Source of the DNA: Planctomycetaceae bacterium
GTDB taxonomy: Bacteria; Planctomycetota; Planctomycetia; Pirellulales; Pirellulaceae
Assembly: GCA_002709045.1 (NCBI GenBank)
Contig: PAPJ01000038.1
Location: 85,131 to 149,130, forward strand
Length of the DNA stretch: 64,000 nucleotides
Reading direction: 5' to 3'
This document shows, piece after piece, positions 18,697-28,588 of this stretch. Under the pieces are notes generated by a model. That model searched no databases, was not told the DNA's origin, and saw only the letters and a list, made by a program, of their open reading frames with translations. The translations under genes and the position numbers were made by a program. Within the stretch, counting starts at the first letter, position 1, and the number at the start of each line of letters is the position of its first letter.

Positions 18697-19458
18697 TCAT
18701 CTAATAAAGATCACCTGGCGTTTCGCGCGGTTAATTCCCACCAGACCTTTGCCCGTGCTATCAACGGAAATACCCTGACCAGTAAACGGGACATCGATCG
18801 TCTGGTGAAACTCCAGCGTATTGCCCTTCCGTGGAATCTTTAACACATATATTTCCTGCTCGTCATGACCTGTCACTAGCAGACGATCCTGATACCACAC
18901 TCCGCCGGACAAACTATAATTACCAAGTCTGGCAATCAAATCAGGAGGATATTTCCAGCGAAATCGCTCCTGAAAGTCGTTGTCAAATTCAACCAAAAAT
19001 GTATCTTCGTTGGCGTCCCCGTATCTCGCAAAATTACACAACCATCGGTTACCTCGTCTTACAATCCAAGTTAAACTTCCCCCATAATCATAAAAGTCAT
19101 GCCATGATTTCAGTTTCATCGACACAGGATTCAGCGCCATTACCTGACTTCTTTCAGGTATTTTCGGATAATTCGAATGAGCACAAAGGATCTGTTTCTT
19201 CCAGACGAATCCACTATTTAAATGAATTGCATCGCCGCTACTAAGTCCCATAAACTCGCCAGTCTTACGATTGTATTTAGCAATTTCGCGGTTGTTTACG
19301 GCAAATACAAATCCTCCAAACGTCACTGCCGCCTGTACTGCCTGAGGCGAATCAAGGCGACTTATTTCCCGGAACTTATCGGCGGCGTGCAGCGGTGAAA
19401 TTATCTGCACGACAATGATTAACGATACTATCAGAGAACTAACGGGGAACATTCTCAT
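18697..19458 (-). CDS. Exported small beta-propeller protein, coupled to PI-PLC-like gene
   Basis: A 253-residue protein with a signal peptide (VSSLIVSLIIVVQIISPLHA). The mature part consists of repeated short beta motifs (GGFVFAVNNREIAKYNRKTGEF, LNPVSMKLKSWHDFYDYGGSLTWI, WYQDRLLVTGHDEQEIYVLKI), as in an SMP-30/NHL-type propeller. Its start overlaps the stop of the upstream PI-PLC-like gene in a TAATG, so the two should be translationally coupled. The propeller half of the GDPD protein at 56035-57612 has a similar pattern of motifs, which suggests that a propeller partner for PLC-like phosphodiesterases recurs here. Function unknown; a binding or regulatory partner is an inference. Confidence 0.65.
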   Translation of the reverse strand: MRMFPVSSLIVSLIIVVQIISPLHAADKFREISRLDSPQAVQAAVTFGGFVFAVNNREIAKYNRKTGEFMGLSSGDAIHLNSGFVWKKQILCAHSNYPKIPERSQVMALNPVSMKLKSWHDFYDYGGSLTWIVRRGNRWLCNFARYGDANEDTFLVEFDNDFQERFRWKYPPDLIARLGNYSLSGGVWYQDRLLVTGHDEQEIYVLKIPRKGNTLEFHQTIDVPFTGQGISVDSTGKGLVGINRAKRQVIFIR

Positions 19459-20405
19459 TACTTATTTTCCTTAATAAAGTTGTGTTGATAAATCGCCTGG
19501 CTTAATTCGGGAGTCATAAAGTCGGTTATCACGCATCCTAACTGCGTCTGCCTAGACTCATCTAAATATTTTATTAATTCGTTATTAATGGGCGCGCTAA
19601 TTTTGTGGATATTCGGAATCCCTAGAACATTTTTTACATAACCACTTGTAAAATTTAAAAAGAGCAAATTATCTTTATCCGGATGACTGGAATACTGAAA
19701 TGTTTTTTTAATCAGTCCCCATTTGTTTTCGGCACTTGCCGGTTCAAAACGATCCTGAATAAAAAGATCTCGACTTTGATGAGCACCGCCGTGGCCCCAG
19801 TTTGTGGCGTCAATTCCAAAGGATTCCGTTGCTGGAAATCGCCTCAGTAAAACGATCTTACCCCGAACTTCCTTAAGACGAGGAATATTGTTTTCTGTGT
19901 GATACAGGGTCTTTTTGTTATCGATATATGTCCGCATAGTATCAGCAAACTGCCTGCTTATATTACGAGGTGAATGTTCCTGTTTTACGCTGAAAAGTAT
20001 AATTTCTCTTGGATATTTATCGAGGTATTCCGACGCGGTTTTTTGAATTCCGTCGTACGTTTGCTTCTGAAAGACAGGACCGTGGTAAATCGTAAATTTA
20101 TCGTTCTCGTGCCTGCATCGAATATCGAAAAATCTTACACCCGCGTTAAGTTGTTGAGCAATTGTCATGTTCTGACAGGCGGCTGTCCCCTTTAGTGGTT
20201 CAAACAGTGCGCCACTATTGTGAGTTCCCGGAATACTAAGTTCACTAAGACGTCGATCATCCGATAATTGAGTCATCCATGATTGCGGGTCTGCATCGAT
20301 GAGCTCCGATTCTGCAATTACATTATCAAATACACACCAGACAACAACGAAGAGAATCAAGAACGAATGTCTGCATCGACCGTTAGGGTTCAGAATACTA
20401 TTCAT
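19458..20405 (-). CDS. PI-PLC X-domain phosphodiesterase, exported
   Basis: A 315-residue protein with a signal peptide (HSFLILFVVVWCVFDNVIA) and a phosphatidylinositol-specific phospholipase C X domain (TIM barrel). The catalytic pattern is visible: SIPGTHNSG with H62, FFDIRCR with R96, and IYHGPVF with H108, matching the two histidines and arginine of bacterial PI-PLC. The residue after the first histidine is asparagine where the Bacillus enzyme has aspartate, which is common in the wider family. The enzyme would cleave a phosphodiester by an internal cyclic intermediate; inositol lipids are uncommon in planctomycetes, so the substrate may be environmental. Its stop overlaps the start of the propeller gene (TAATG). 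It diverges from the sulfatase-esterase fusion with 62 bases between starts. Confidence 0.86.
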   Translation of the reverse strand: MNSILNPNGRCRHSFLILFVVVWCVFDNVIAESELIDADPQSWMTQLSDDRRLSELSIPGTHNSGALFEPLKGTAACQNMTIAQQLNAGVRFFDIRCRHENDKFTIYHGPVFQKQTYDGIQKTASEYLDKYPREIILFSVKQEHSPRNISRQFADTMRTYIDNKKTLYHTENNIPRLKEVRGKIVLLRRFPATESFGIDATNWGHGGAHQSRDLFIQDRFEPASAENKWGLIKKTFQYSSHPDKDNLLFLNFTSGYVKNVLGIPNIHKISAPINNELIKYLDESRQTQLGCVITDFMTPELSQAIYQHNFIKENK

Positions 20406-20467
20406 TAAAGGTTGTCCTATAATGAAAGCTGTAGCCGTTTGTAGTTAGTAGTTTCAGGTTTCGTTTC

Positions 20468-22726
20468 ATGTCGCGCGTTGTCATCCAGATATTGATCTTT
20501 CTTTTTCTCTTTACACCTATCATAGCTTCTGCTGAACAGGCCGCATCTGAAAACAAACAACCAAACGTGATCTTCATTCTGGTTGATGATCAAGGCTACT
20601 ACGATCTTGGATGTTATGGAGCCCGCGAGATAGACACACCCAATATTGACCGGATGGCTAAAGAAGGGACTTTGTTTACTGATTATTATGCGGCTGCTCC
20701 GATTTGTAGCGCCTCTCGCGCCGGGTTACTGACCGGCTGTTATCCGCGCAGGATAGGTAACCACATCTGGGTTCATCGAGCAGATTCTAATTATGGCATT
20801 CATCCCGATGAGTTAACCATTGCAGAATTGTTCAAACAGTCTGGTTATTCCACGGCTTGTATTGGCAAATGGCACCTGGGATTCCATGACGCCTTCCTAC
20901 CTCGCAATCAGGGTTTCGATCACTACTTTGGTCTACTTCATAATCTCGATCCGGTAGAAGTCATTTACTTTGAAAAGGAGGGCGGTGTTCCCTTAATTCG
21001 CAATGGTAAACAGGTTAAACGCCCCGTTGATCCTGCTGAACTGACCCGTCTTTATACGGATGAGGCGATTGACTTTATTCGCTCAAATCAATCAGATCCC
21101 TTTTTTCTTTACCTACCGCACACTATGCTACACGTCCCGCTCGGCGTTAGTAGGGATTTTCAGGGATCCTCCGACTGGGGTCAGTATGGCGACGCGATAC
21201 AGGAGTTGGACCATCATGTCGGGCGACTGTTCACTACATTGACAGAACTGAATCTGAGCCAAAACACGATTATCGTTTACACATCGGACAATGGGCGGGG
21301 ACCTGGTCGAGACGCCAGTCAACCATTGCGGGGAAACAAATTAACAACATGGGAAGCCGGCATTCGTGTACCTGCAATCGCCTGGGGACCTGGATCGGGT
21401 ATTAAACAGGGACTATTGACTTCAGAACCGGTACGTGCAATGGACTGGTTTCCCACATTAGCGACCCTTGCGGACATTAGTATTCCAAAAGGCCCGGTAA
21501 TCGATGGACGGGACATCACTCCGCTATTACAGGGACAAGCGACTGAGGTTCCTGCCCCTGGTCTAAACAAGTCTCTCAATGCAGCGGTTCCCCTGCGACG
21601 ACGGTGGGAGCCGGCTGCTGAATGGGCACAGCTTATTAAACGACAGGAATACAACGATGCATTCTTTTATCACGGCAGCGAGGGAACACTTTCCGCAGTA
21701 CGCTGGAAAAACTGGAAATTGACGATCAATCCCAATCTCACTCTTTACGACCTTTCGTTAGATCCCAGTGAGAAGATCCCTGTACGTAATCGCGATATCA
21801 TTCGTAAATTACGCGGAATGGTAGTTCTTTTCCAAGAAGAGATGCGTCAGGATGCGCGCGCAGCGGGTATACAACAAGATAGTAATACCCCGCAAACGCC
21901 GGCAGCGTCCAGTAAGCTATTTCTAAATTCCAAGACAAATGTAAAATACGCCAACTATGGAAATCGAACGCTTGAAATGGACATATACCGTCCAAAGGAT
22001 TCCTGGGGACCACTGCCCGCCATCGTATGTATTCATGGAGGCGGTTGGGCCAAAGGAACTCGACTGAATCATACAAAGATCGCGATGGCGTTGGCATCAC
22101 GCGGTTTCGTGGCCGCTACCATTTCCTATCGCCTCAGCGGCGAGGCACCCTTTCCCGCACAAATCCATGATTGTAAGGCTGCCGTCCGTTTTCTACGTGC
22201 TCAGTCAACCGAACTTGGAATAAACCCAAAAAAGATCGGAGCAATCGGCCTCTCTGCCGGAGGCCATTTAACCGCATTGCTGGCAACTTCAGGCGGCGTT
22301 GAATCATTAGAGGGTGGAGGTGGGCATTCCGGGTTTAGCAGTACGATTCAGGCAGCGATTGCTATGGGTGCTCAGACAGATCTATTATCCGAGCAAGTAC
22401 GTGTCGTCGCGGCTCAGCAGGAACGCGGGGAGATCTGGCGTCAGTTTTTGGGTGGTACACAAGAGCATCGGAGAAGCGTTTATAAACTGGCATCTCCTAT
22501 CGAACACCTCAACAGCAATGACCCACCAATTTGGTTTATCACCGGGCAGAATGATGATCCAAGCACTCGAGCAGTACGTTTTCGCGATGAAATGACAAGG
22601 CTTGGGATTAGGACCGGACTAACAGTGATTAAAGAAGCACCTCACGCTATCTTAGCCCGACAGCCGTGGTTCGAAGAAACGATCAATGAAGCCACACGCC
22701 ATTTCAGGTGGCACCTTTCCAACTAA
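20468..22726 (+). CDS. Sulfatase fused to alpha/beta-hydrolase esterase
   Basis: A 752-residue exported protein (signal peptide IQILIFLFLFTPIIASAEQ) with two enzyme domains. Residues about 30-465 are a type I sulfatase: NVIFILVDDQG metal-site start, CSASR at 80-84 (the C-x-A-x-R form of the formylglycine site), GKWHLG and YTSDNGRGPG. After an alanine/proline/serine linker, residues about 485-752 form a hormone-sensitive-lipase/acetylxylan-esterase-like domain: HGGGW 523-527 (oxyanion), GLSAGG with S596 (nucleophile), D696 or D697 and H726 completing a triad. The frame runs without interruption and the linker has no stop, so this is a true fusion. It suggests one polypeptide removing sulfate and acyl esters from the same polymer (inference). 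Confidence 0.88.
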   Translation: MSRVVIQILIFLFLFTPIIASAEQAASENKQPNVIFILVDDQGYYDLGCYGAREIDTPNIDRMAKEGTLFTDYYAAAPICSASRAGLLTGCYPRRIGNHIWVHRADSNYGIHPDELTIAELFKQSGYSTACIGKWHLGFHDAFLPRNQGFDHYFGLLHNLDPVEVIYFEKEGGVPLIRNGKQVKRPVDPAELTRLYTDEAIDFIRSNQSDPFFLYLPHTMLHVPLGVSRDFQGSSDWGQYGDAIQELDHHVGRLFTTLTELNLSQNTIIVYTSDNGRGPGRDASQPLRGNKLTTWEAGIRVPAIAWGPGSGIKQGLLTSEPVRAMDWFPTLATLADISIPKGPVIDGRDITPLLQGQATEVPAPGLNKSLNAAVPLRRRWEPAAEWAQLIKRQEYNDAFFYHGSEGTLSAVRWKNWKLTINPNLTLYDLSLDPSEKIPVRNRDIIRKLRGMVVLFQEEMRQDARAAGIQQDSNTPQTPAASSKLFLNSKTNVKYANYGNRTLEMDIYRPKDSWGPLPAIVCIHGGGWAKGTRLNHTKIAMALASRGFVAATISYRLSGEAPFPAQIHDCKAAVRFLRAQSTELGINPKKIGAIGLSAGGHLTALLATSGGVESLEGGGGHSGFSSTIQAAIAMGAQTDLLSEQVRVVAAQQERGEIWRQFLGGTQEHRRSVYKLASPIEHLNSNDPPIWFITGQNDDPSTRAVRFRDEMTRLGIRTGLTVIKEAPHAILARQPWFEETINEATRHFRWHLSN

Positions 22727-22740
22727 ATCACTTCATTTTG

Positions 22741-24135
22741 TTATTGCAATACATCATGCAGGACATTTCCATGAACATCTGTTAAGCGGAAATCACGACC
22801 AGCGTGTCGGAAAGTTAATCTCTCATGATCCAATCCGAGCTGATGGAGGATAGTGGCATGTAAGTCGTGGGTATGAGCGGAATCTTCCGTGGCCATAATT
22901 CCATACTCGTCCGAAACGCCATAAGACAATCCGCCTTTAACACCACCACCCGCCATCCACGATGTAAAGCAAAAATTGTGGTGTTCCCGACCGGCATGAG
23001 TGGGACTCATATTAAAAGGAGTTCTGCCGAATTCTGTTGTCCAAACAACCAACGTCCGTTCCAACATTCCTCTTCGTTTTAAATCACTTATCAGGCCTGC
23101 CATTGGTTTATCTACATTTTTCGCTAAGCGTTCGTGATCGGCCATATTGCCATGCGAATCCCAGTTACTATTGGAACCAACATCAATAAGCTCAACGAAT
23201 CGCACTCCTCTTTCCACCAACCTGCGGGCCATTAAACACTGCCATCCAAAACCCGATCGGTCACCTGCTGTAATCCCATACATCTCTAATGTCCGCTGGT
23301 CTTCCTGAGTTATATCGAACGCTTCAGGGGCAGCGCTCTGCATACCAAACGCAGTTTCAAAAGAGCGTATTCTGGCATTCACTGCTGCATCATTTAGGCG
23401 TTCACTTTGTTTTGTTTCATTTAAGGTCCGCAGTAAACCAAGCTCCATAGTCTGTAATCTTTTCGACGCCACGCGCGGTTGGATATTCTTGATGGGGTCG
23501 GCGCCGGGTACCACATGCGTACCCTGATGGCAACCGGGCAGGAAATCACTGCCCCATGTTTGTGCACCTGCGTAAGGAGCATGTGGGGCAAGGACCATAA
23601 ACGAAGGTAAATTCTGATTAACCGTTCCTAACCCATAGCTAACCCACGATCCAACACTGGGGCGGGCAAATTGTGCCGAACCCGTATGAGCTGCCAACGT
23701 ACCCTTATCGTGACCATCACTGTCACAATGCATCGCATTCAATACACATACGTCGTCTATAACGTCGGAAAGATGGGGGAAAAGGTCGCTAACCCAGATA
23801 CCGTTCTCGCCGTATTGCTGAAAACCCCAGTGTGGTTTAATCAGAAACCGTTCGAATTCTCCGGATTTGTTTAACCAGCGAGACGCCAGGATTGATTTAC
23901 CATGATCTTTAATGAGAGATGGTTTGTAATCAAACGTATCTACGTGTGAGACACCTCCAGTAGCATAGATAAAAATAACACGATCAGCCTTTGCTGAGAA
24001 ATGGCTTCTTCTGGCTGATAAGGGATCATCTTGGCCGCTGACCTGATTACACATTTCTGCGAAAGCCGTCATCCCGAAACCTCCGGATACCGACCGTAAC
24101 AATTGACGTCTGTTGATTTCATGCTGTGTAAACAT
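22741..24135 (-). CDS. DUF1501 family Tat-exported protein, partner of DUF1549/DUF1553
   Basis: A 464-residue DUF1501 protein with a Tat leader (NRRQLLRSVSGGFGMTAFAEM, from residue 8). Family blocks include DRVIFIYATGGVSHVDTFDYKPSL, VCVLNAMHCDSDGHDKGTLAAHTG, GWQCLMARRLVERGVRFVELID, WTTEFGRTPFN and GREHHNFCFTSWMAGGGVKGG. The ending RLTDVHGNVLHDVL closely resembles that of the DUF1501 at 60237-61679, so these two paired copies form a subgroup distinct from the solitary ones. It starts eight bases after the DUF1553 gene stop and is surely in the same operon. It converges on the sulfatase-esterase gene. Confidence 0.93.
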   Translation of the reverse strand: MFTQHEINRRQLLRSVSGGFGMTAFAEMCNQVSGQDDPLSARRSHFSAKADRVIFIYATGGVSHVDTFDYKPSLIKDHGKSILASRWLNKSGEFERFLIKPHWGFQQYGENGIWVSDLFPHLSDVIDDVCVLNAMHCDSDGHDKGTLAAHTGSAQFARPSVGSWVSYGLGTVNQNLPSFMVLAPHAPYAGAQTWGSDFLPGCHQGTHVVPGADPIKNIQPRVASKRLQTMELGLLRTLNETKQSERLNDAAVNARIRSFETAFGMQSAAPEAFDITQEDQRTLEMYGITAGDRSGFGWQCLMARRLVERGVRFVELIDVGSNSNWDSHGNMADHERLAKNVDKPMAGLISDLKRRGMLERTLVVWTTEFGRTPFNMSPTHAGREHHNFCFTSWMAGGGVKGGLSYGVSDEYGIMATEDSAHTHDLHATILHQLGLDHERLTFRHAGRDFRLTDVHGNVLHDVLQ

Positions 24136-24143
24136 TTAGCTAA

Positions 24144-27100
24144 TCAATCCACAAATAGAAAACTATTACTCGTAAGCAGTACGCGGGCAAAGGCCTGCCA
24201 GGCCTCTTTGAGACCATCCCCAGCACCAGCTTTTACAGCCTCGGAACTGTACTCTTCCAGAAACCTATTAGCTGACTGAAGTTCCGCCGTACTGGGAATT
24301 GATCCATGAACGACGGCAAATGCATATTTAATCCTTTCCGTACGATCCGCTACGGTGATTGCTATGCGGTGAGCAAGCATGTGCGCCTGAGCGTGGACAA
24401 ACTCCGAATTCATCAGGAATAACGCCTGAGTAGGGGTAACCGTTTGTTGACGTTTTCCGATACTAACATTCGGATCGGCCGAATCGAATAATTCCAAATA
24501 GGGATGACGGCGATTCCGCTGCTGCATAAGGTATACACTCCGATGATTGGAACCGTAAACCGCATGAAACGGTTGGTGAATCGAGAAATTCCATGTATTA
24601 ACGTCCGGAAACGGGTGAGCCCCAGGAACTGATCGATCGAGATTACCGCTAACGGCCAGCATTGCATCACGCATGGATTCGGCATCCAGGGGACGACGCG
24701 AATACCGCCATAAAAGCTTATTTTCAGGATCTAATACCATTGCCTCCGGACTGTCTTCGCTGGATAACTGATAGACTCGTGATTTCATAATCACCCGGTG
24801 CAAATGTTTTATCGACCAATTGTTCTCAATCAACTCCATGGCCAACCAATCAAGTAGGGCAGGGTGTGTCGGTTGCTCACCCCTATATCCAAAATCACTG
24901 GGCGTTGTTACAAGTCCCGACCCAAAATGCCACTGCCACACCCGATTAGCAATTACCCGCGCCGTCAAGGGATTCGATGGATCAGTTAACCATTGGGCTA
25001 ACTGCAGTCGACCACTGCCTGTGTATGCCGCTGGCACTTGTTTCCCACCTAATACTTCAAGGAAACGCCGAGGGATCTGATCACCCAACTTTTCCGGTTC
25101 CCCTCGTAACTGAATGTGAGAATTAACGGGCTTTCCTTCACTGACCCCGTATGCAACTTCGCTAACAGCGGTACTCTCAATGTTCTGTTGTTCTTCCTTT
25201 AATGCGTCGATGGACTGTCTAAGTATCGCTAGTTGCTCCTCGGAACCGGCTGTCTTTGTCGGTGGCTCTATAACTTGTTCTATAGCGTTTAAGGGGGTGG
25301 TCGTTAAAGCAATATTATCTATATCTCTTACTAGGACCGGCCCCTCTTTGTGGCCAAATCCATCACAGATAAAACAGTTGGCAATCCCATTCCAGCCTGG
25401 TACTGTATTCTTCGCTTTAAATCTCGTCTGTGCTGTTAGCGTAGCTAGTGTTCCTGAATAGGTTCGTGATACGGAGTCAATTTCCACCTGAAGTGAGTAC
25501 CATTGATTCGTTTTGATTTTCTGCAATAGCTCCCATTCAGTACCATGTTTCAACATAAACGAGTCACGACTTATACTAAATTCAACGGCAATTGACTGCA
25601 CAACTCCCTGACCAAGATAAATGCGATAAACACCATCCTCGGTGCCCGCACCAGTACGGAAATCGATATTGAAGTACATCTTCTTATCATTTTTAGCTGT
25701 TAACCCCGGCTCAAACACGTAACGAATACCGTCAGTTTTAGGCCCCGTTCCTATGCGTACACCTCTCGTACCCTTGGAATGCACGTTCGCAAACGGACTT
25801 TGTGCATCTTGGCGGATTTCCACGGCTCCGGAAGACACCCATGGCTGTTTTAAGGATCGACCAAGATCCTGTCTTTCCATACCCAAATCGAGACCTCCGG
25901 TATCCCGCTGACCATCTAATTGGGAACGTTGGAGGCCTAATTGCTGAATCTGGCGCCGGAGATTACTAAGACGGTCCTCACGTGCTACCTCCAGCCGTTC
26001 TATTTCCTCCGGCGGTACCAGAGCCGGGAAATCCGCCGGCCGTTTTTGTTCTTCACCGCCGGGAAATGCCCAAACTGTACTTTCGAAAATTCCGTAAAGC
26101 GCATAATAATCCTCTGCCGAGATCGGATCATATTTATGATCATGACAACGGGCACAGCCAAGTGATAACCCCAGTATAGAGCGGCCTACCGAATCGATTA
26201 CATCGGCAAAATCCAGATGCTGATAGTCGGGCGACTGCTTATAACCATAGCGTTTACCTATGGCGAGAAAACCAGTTGCTGTCACCAAATCACGGTACAC
26301 GGCCTGCGTCGTATCGGCAGCTAAAATATCACCGGCAATCTGTTCTCTGATAAATTCGTCGTAAGGTTTATCCTTATGAAATGCATTGATCACCCAGTCA
26401 CGATATTTATATGCTTCCCGAACCGGATAATCCGAGCCATCACCTGCCGTGTCAGCATACCGGGCTACATCCAGCCAATGACGACCCCATCGCTCACCAT
26501 AACTTGAGGTCGATAAAAGACGGTTTACCAGAGTTTGGAAGGCAAGTGGGTCGTTATCTTCAAGGAAATCGTTAATTTCTTCTGGTGTGGGAGGAAGACC
26601 AGTTAGGTCGAAAGTGGCTCTTCTAATTAACGTGCATTTGTCGGTATCGGAAACCGGAGTTAAGTTCGACGCACGTAATGTATTGAATATGAACTGATCA
26701 ATTGGCGTCCTACTCCATCGATCCTGTTTGTTTACCGGTACACCCGGTCGTTTAAGCAACTTAAAGGACCAGAACGCTGACGCCTCATCCAGGTCCAACC
26801 GTTTATCTGTTGCCGCTAAGTTGGTTCGCGGAGCCTTCGCGCCGGTTCTAATCCAATTTGAAATATTCTCAATCTCACTTGGCGTAAGACTTTTCTCGCC
26901 CGGCGGCATGGCGAAGTCAGGTTTAGTTTTTTTAATAGCAAGTAAAAGCAGGCTTTTTTCGGGCTGACCTGCCACTATCGGTGGACCACTAATTCCACCG
27001 ATTTCCCAAAACTCCGGCGCATCAAGTCGTAAATCCGACTCGGCTTTGTCTTCACCATGGCATTGCACACAATGCTTAAGGAAGATGGGACGAATGTTCT

Positions 27101-27239
27101 TTTCGAACTGATCAAACTCGCTCTGCGCCGATAAGATGCCTGTCAGCGACATAATCAGAACTAAGCCAATAGTTTTTACCTGCATTCGAAGCAAATACAT
27201 ATTAAGAATTTTACTAAACTCGCTTTTGTCACGTTTCAT
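24144..27239 (-). CDS. PSCyt1-DUF1549-DUF1553 exported heme protein with beta-sandwich insert
   Basis: A long protein, up to 1031 residues; internal ATG codons at 27200 or 27185 would place the signal peptide (VKTIGLVLIMSLTGILSAQS) closer to the N-terminus. Domains in order: PSCyt1 with heme motif CVQCH at 57-61; DUF1549 from about 175 (TPIDQFIFNTLRA, GERWGRHWLDVARYAD) with a second heme-type motif CARCH at 362-366 followed by DHKYDPI; a short coiled-coil-like stretch near 413-440; a LamG/3-keto-disaccharide-hydrolase-like beta-sandwich at about 445-640; and DUF1553 (NPLTARVIANRVWQWHFG, TPTQALFLMNSEFV). The family is widespread in planctomycetes but has no established reaction. The DUF1501 partner follows after eight bases. 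The sandwich insert may bind carbohydrate (inference). Confidence 0.9.
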   Translation of the reverse strand: MKRDKSEFSKILNMYLLRMQVKTIGLVLIMSLTGILSAQSEFDQFEKNIRPIFLKHCVQCHGEDKAESDLRLDAPEFWEIGGISGPPIVAGQPEKSLLLLAIKKTKPDFAMPPGEKSLTPSEIENISNWIRTGAKAPRTNLAATDKRLDLDEASAFWSFKLLKRPGVPVNKQDRWSRTPIDQFIFNTLRASNLTPVSDTDKCTLIRRATFDLTGLPPTPEEINDFLEDNDPLAFQTLVNRLLSTSSYGERWGRHWLDVARYADTAGDGSDYPVREAYKYRDWVINAFHKDKPYDEFIREQIAGDILAADTTQAVYRDLVTATGFLAIGKRYGYKQSPDYQHLDFADVIDSVGRSILGLSLGCARCHDHKYDPISAEDYYALYGIFESTVWAFPGGEEQKRPADFPALVPPEEIERLEVAREDRLSNLRRQIQQLGLQRSQLDGQRDTGGLDLGMERQDLGRSLKQPWVSSGAVEIRQDAQSPFANVHSKGTRGVRIGTGPKTDGIRYVFEPGLTAKNDKKMYFNIDFRTGAGTEDGVYRIYLGQGVVQSIAVEFSISRDSFMLKHGTEWELLQKIKTNQWYSLQVEIDSVSRTYSGTLATLTAQTRFKAKNTVPGWNGIANCFICDGFGHKEGPVLVRDIDNIALTTTPLNAIEQVIEPPTKTAGSEEQLAILRQSIDALKEEQQNIESTAVSEVAYGVSEGKPVNSHIQLRGEPEKLGDQIPRRFLEVLGGKQVPAAYTGSGRLQLAQWLTDPSNPLTARVIANRVWQWHFGSGLVTTPSDFGYRGEQPTHPALLDWLAMELIENNWSIKHLHRVIMKSRVYQLSSEDSPEAMVLDPENKLLWRYSRRPLDAESMRDAMLAVSGNLDRSVPGAHPFPDVNTWNFSIHQPFHAVYGSNHRSVYLMQQRNRRHPYLELFDSADPNVSIGKRQQTVTPTQALFLMNSEFVHAQAHMLAHRIAITVADRTERIKYAFAVVHGSIPSTAELQSANRFLEEYSSEAVKAGAGDGLKEAWQAFARVLLTSNSFLFVD

Positions 27240-27494
27240 AGCTTAAGACTTAACAAACAACGTCATTTTATTTGACCAGGTTTATTTTACCTAACGCTGG
27301 TGCATTTTACCTACGTAATGAATCCCTGGAGTGGATAGAGCTCTATAATTACAATCGGGCACAGCAGCAAATTACTAAACGCTTAAATAGTAAGTATTTA
27401 CTGTATTACATACGCTTACCCTGTTGCTGCTGTTCCATCTGGTGGAGTAATGGTCAAGGATTTACAAATAATCACCAGTCGTCCTATCCAGCTT

Positions 27495-28433
27495 TCACTT
27501 AGCTAGGATTTTTAGCATTTCGGCTTTAGGTTGCTGAAGGAAGTTTTCATGAAATTCCTTCAGCATCTGCTCTGACGTCGATCCAAAATTCCTCTCGAAG
27601 GAGGCTTCAAAGCCCAGGCGATCTAGTTCCTGAAAGAAACCGATTCTAAAAGCATCTTCGCTGCTCTTATCAATTACAAACGCAACAAACCAGGCACCTA
27701 AGTCATATGCGATTGATCCTCGTCTTCCATACTGGATGTCACGTATCGATTCTCCCTCTTGTAATTGCTCGAGGGAACGTAGCTTCTGAGCCATCTTTAC
27801 TTCCAGATAATCTGCAGGTACGCCCGGTTGTCGGGAATAGAGTAACTGAGCCATGTATTCGGCGCCCCCTTCAATCCACCAGGGATTTTTACCAGTACGA
27901 CTATCACGTTCTTCTCGGTTCTTACTGAAGATATGCGCATGCTGATAAACATGGAAATACTCATGAAGCGTTACCGACTTATAATCCTCCTCATGAGGCC
28001 CGGGATTCTTGGATGCCATCGTAACGATAAAACCAGACCAGCCGCTATGTTCGTTTCTTTGAGTATTTAACCCCGCATTTCCTTCTTTAGCATATCTCTC
28101 AAAGTTATGACTGCGGTTTTTGCACCCTTTGGCATCTATACTTGGGTCCTTTTGTTTACGAATCCTGCAGTATTGGTCGTCCAACTGTTTTGCTGCTTCC
28201 ACATCACTTCCAACAATCCAAAACTCTAGTGGCCCATAATTACCCCATTCACGAGATGCAACTTCGTACCATCTTTTCGTTAGCTCGACATGTGACTTAG
28301 GTACATCACTTGCTGCATAAAACTCCGCCTTCTTACGACTCAGTTTTCCCCAATCATCTGTCTTATCGTTCGATTGAGAATTGATCGGTATTAAACAGGC
28401 TGTTAGGAATACGAGCGGTATTACCTTATACAT
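27495..28433 (-). CDS. Peptidase-MA-like zinc protease domain lipoprotein
   Basis: A 312-residue protein with a short leader containing LTAC at residues 10-13, which fits a lipobox, so it may be a lipoprotein. The zinc-protease motif HEYFH is at 157-161 (TLHEYFHVYQH), and WWIEGGAEYMAQ at about 185-195 supplies the downstream glutamate expected in gluzincin-type (peptidase MA-like) enzymes. The rest is charged and helical. The substrate is unknown; it is probably anchored facing the periplasm. It diverges from the nucleotidyltransferase gene with about 155 bases between starts, and no operon partner is apparent. A second, unrelated-length protein with the same metal-site layout is at 45700-47556. 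Confidence 0.72.
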   Translation of the reverse strand: MYKVIPLVFLTACLIPINSQSNDKTDDWGKLSRKKAEFYAASDVPKSHVELTKRWYEVASREWGNYGPLEFWIVGSDVEAAKQLDDQYCRIRKQKDPSIDAKGCKNRSHNFERYAKEGNAGLNTQRNEHSGWSGFIVTMASKNPGPHEEDYKSVTLHEYFHVYQHAHIFSKNREERDSRTGKNPWWIEGGAEYMAQLLYSRQPGVPADYLEVKMAQKLRSLEQLQEGESIRDIQYGRRGSIAYDLGAWFVAFVIDKSSEDAFRIGFFQELDRLGFEASFERNFGSTSEQMLKEFHENFLQQPKAEMLKILAK

Positions 28434-28588
28434 ACAGCACCTTCATTCTGTTCGAGTATGTGAGAGCATTATTGTAGTCGATCCTTTCGTGAAACGCTCT
28501 TTGTAATAACCGACTACGACAAGAGTCGAATGTTGTAGCGTTTTTAACACTAATTTCTGCCGACCATAATCAATACAATCAGGTTCAA

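Noticed and set aside
27240..27494. Small plus-strand open frame of about 76 codons
   Set aside because: Composition is unlike a gene, there is no ribosome-binding site, and it runs into the end of the convergent metalloprotease gene.
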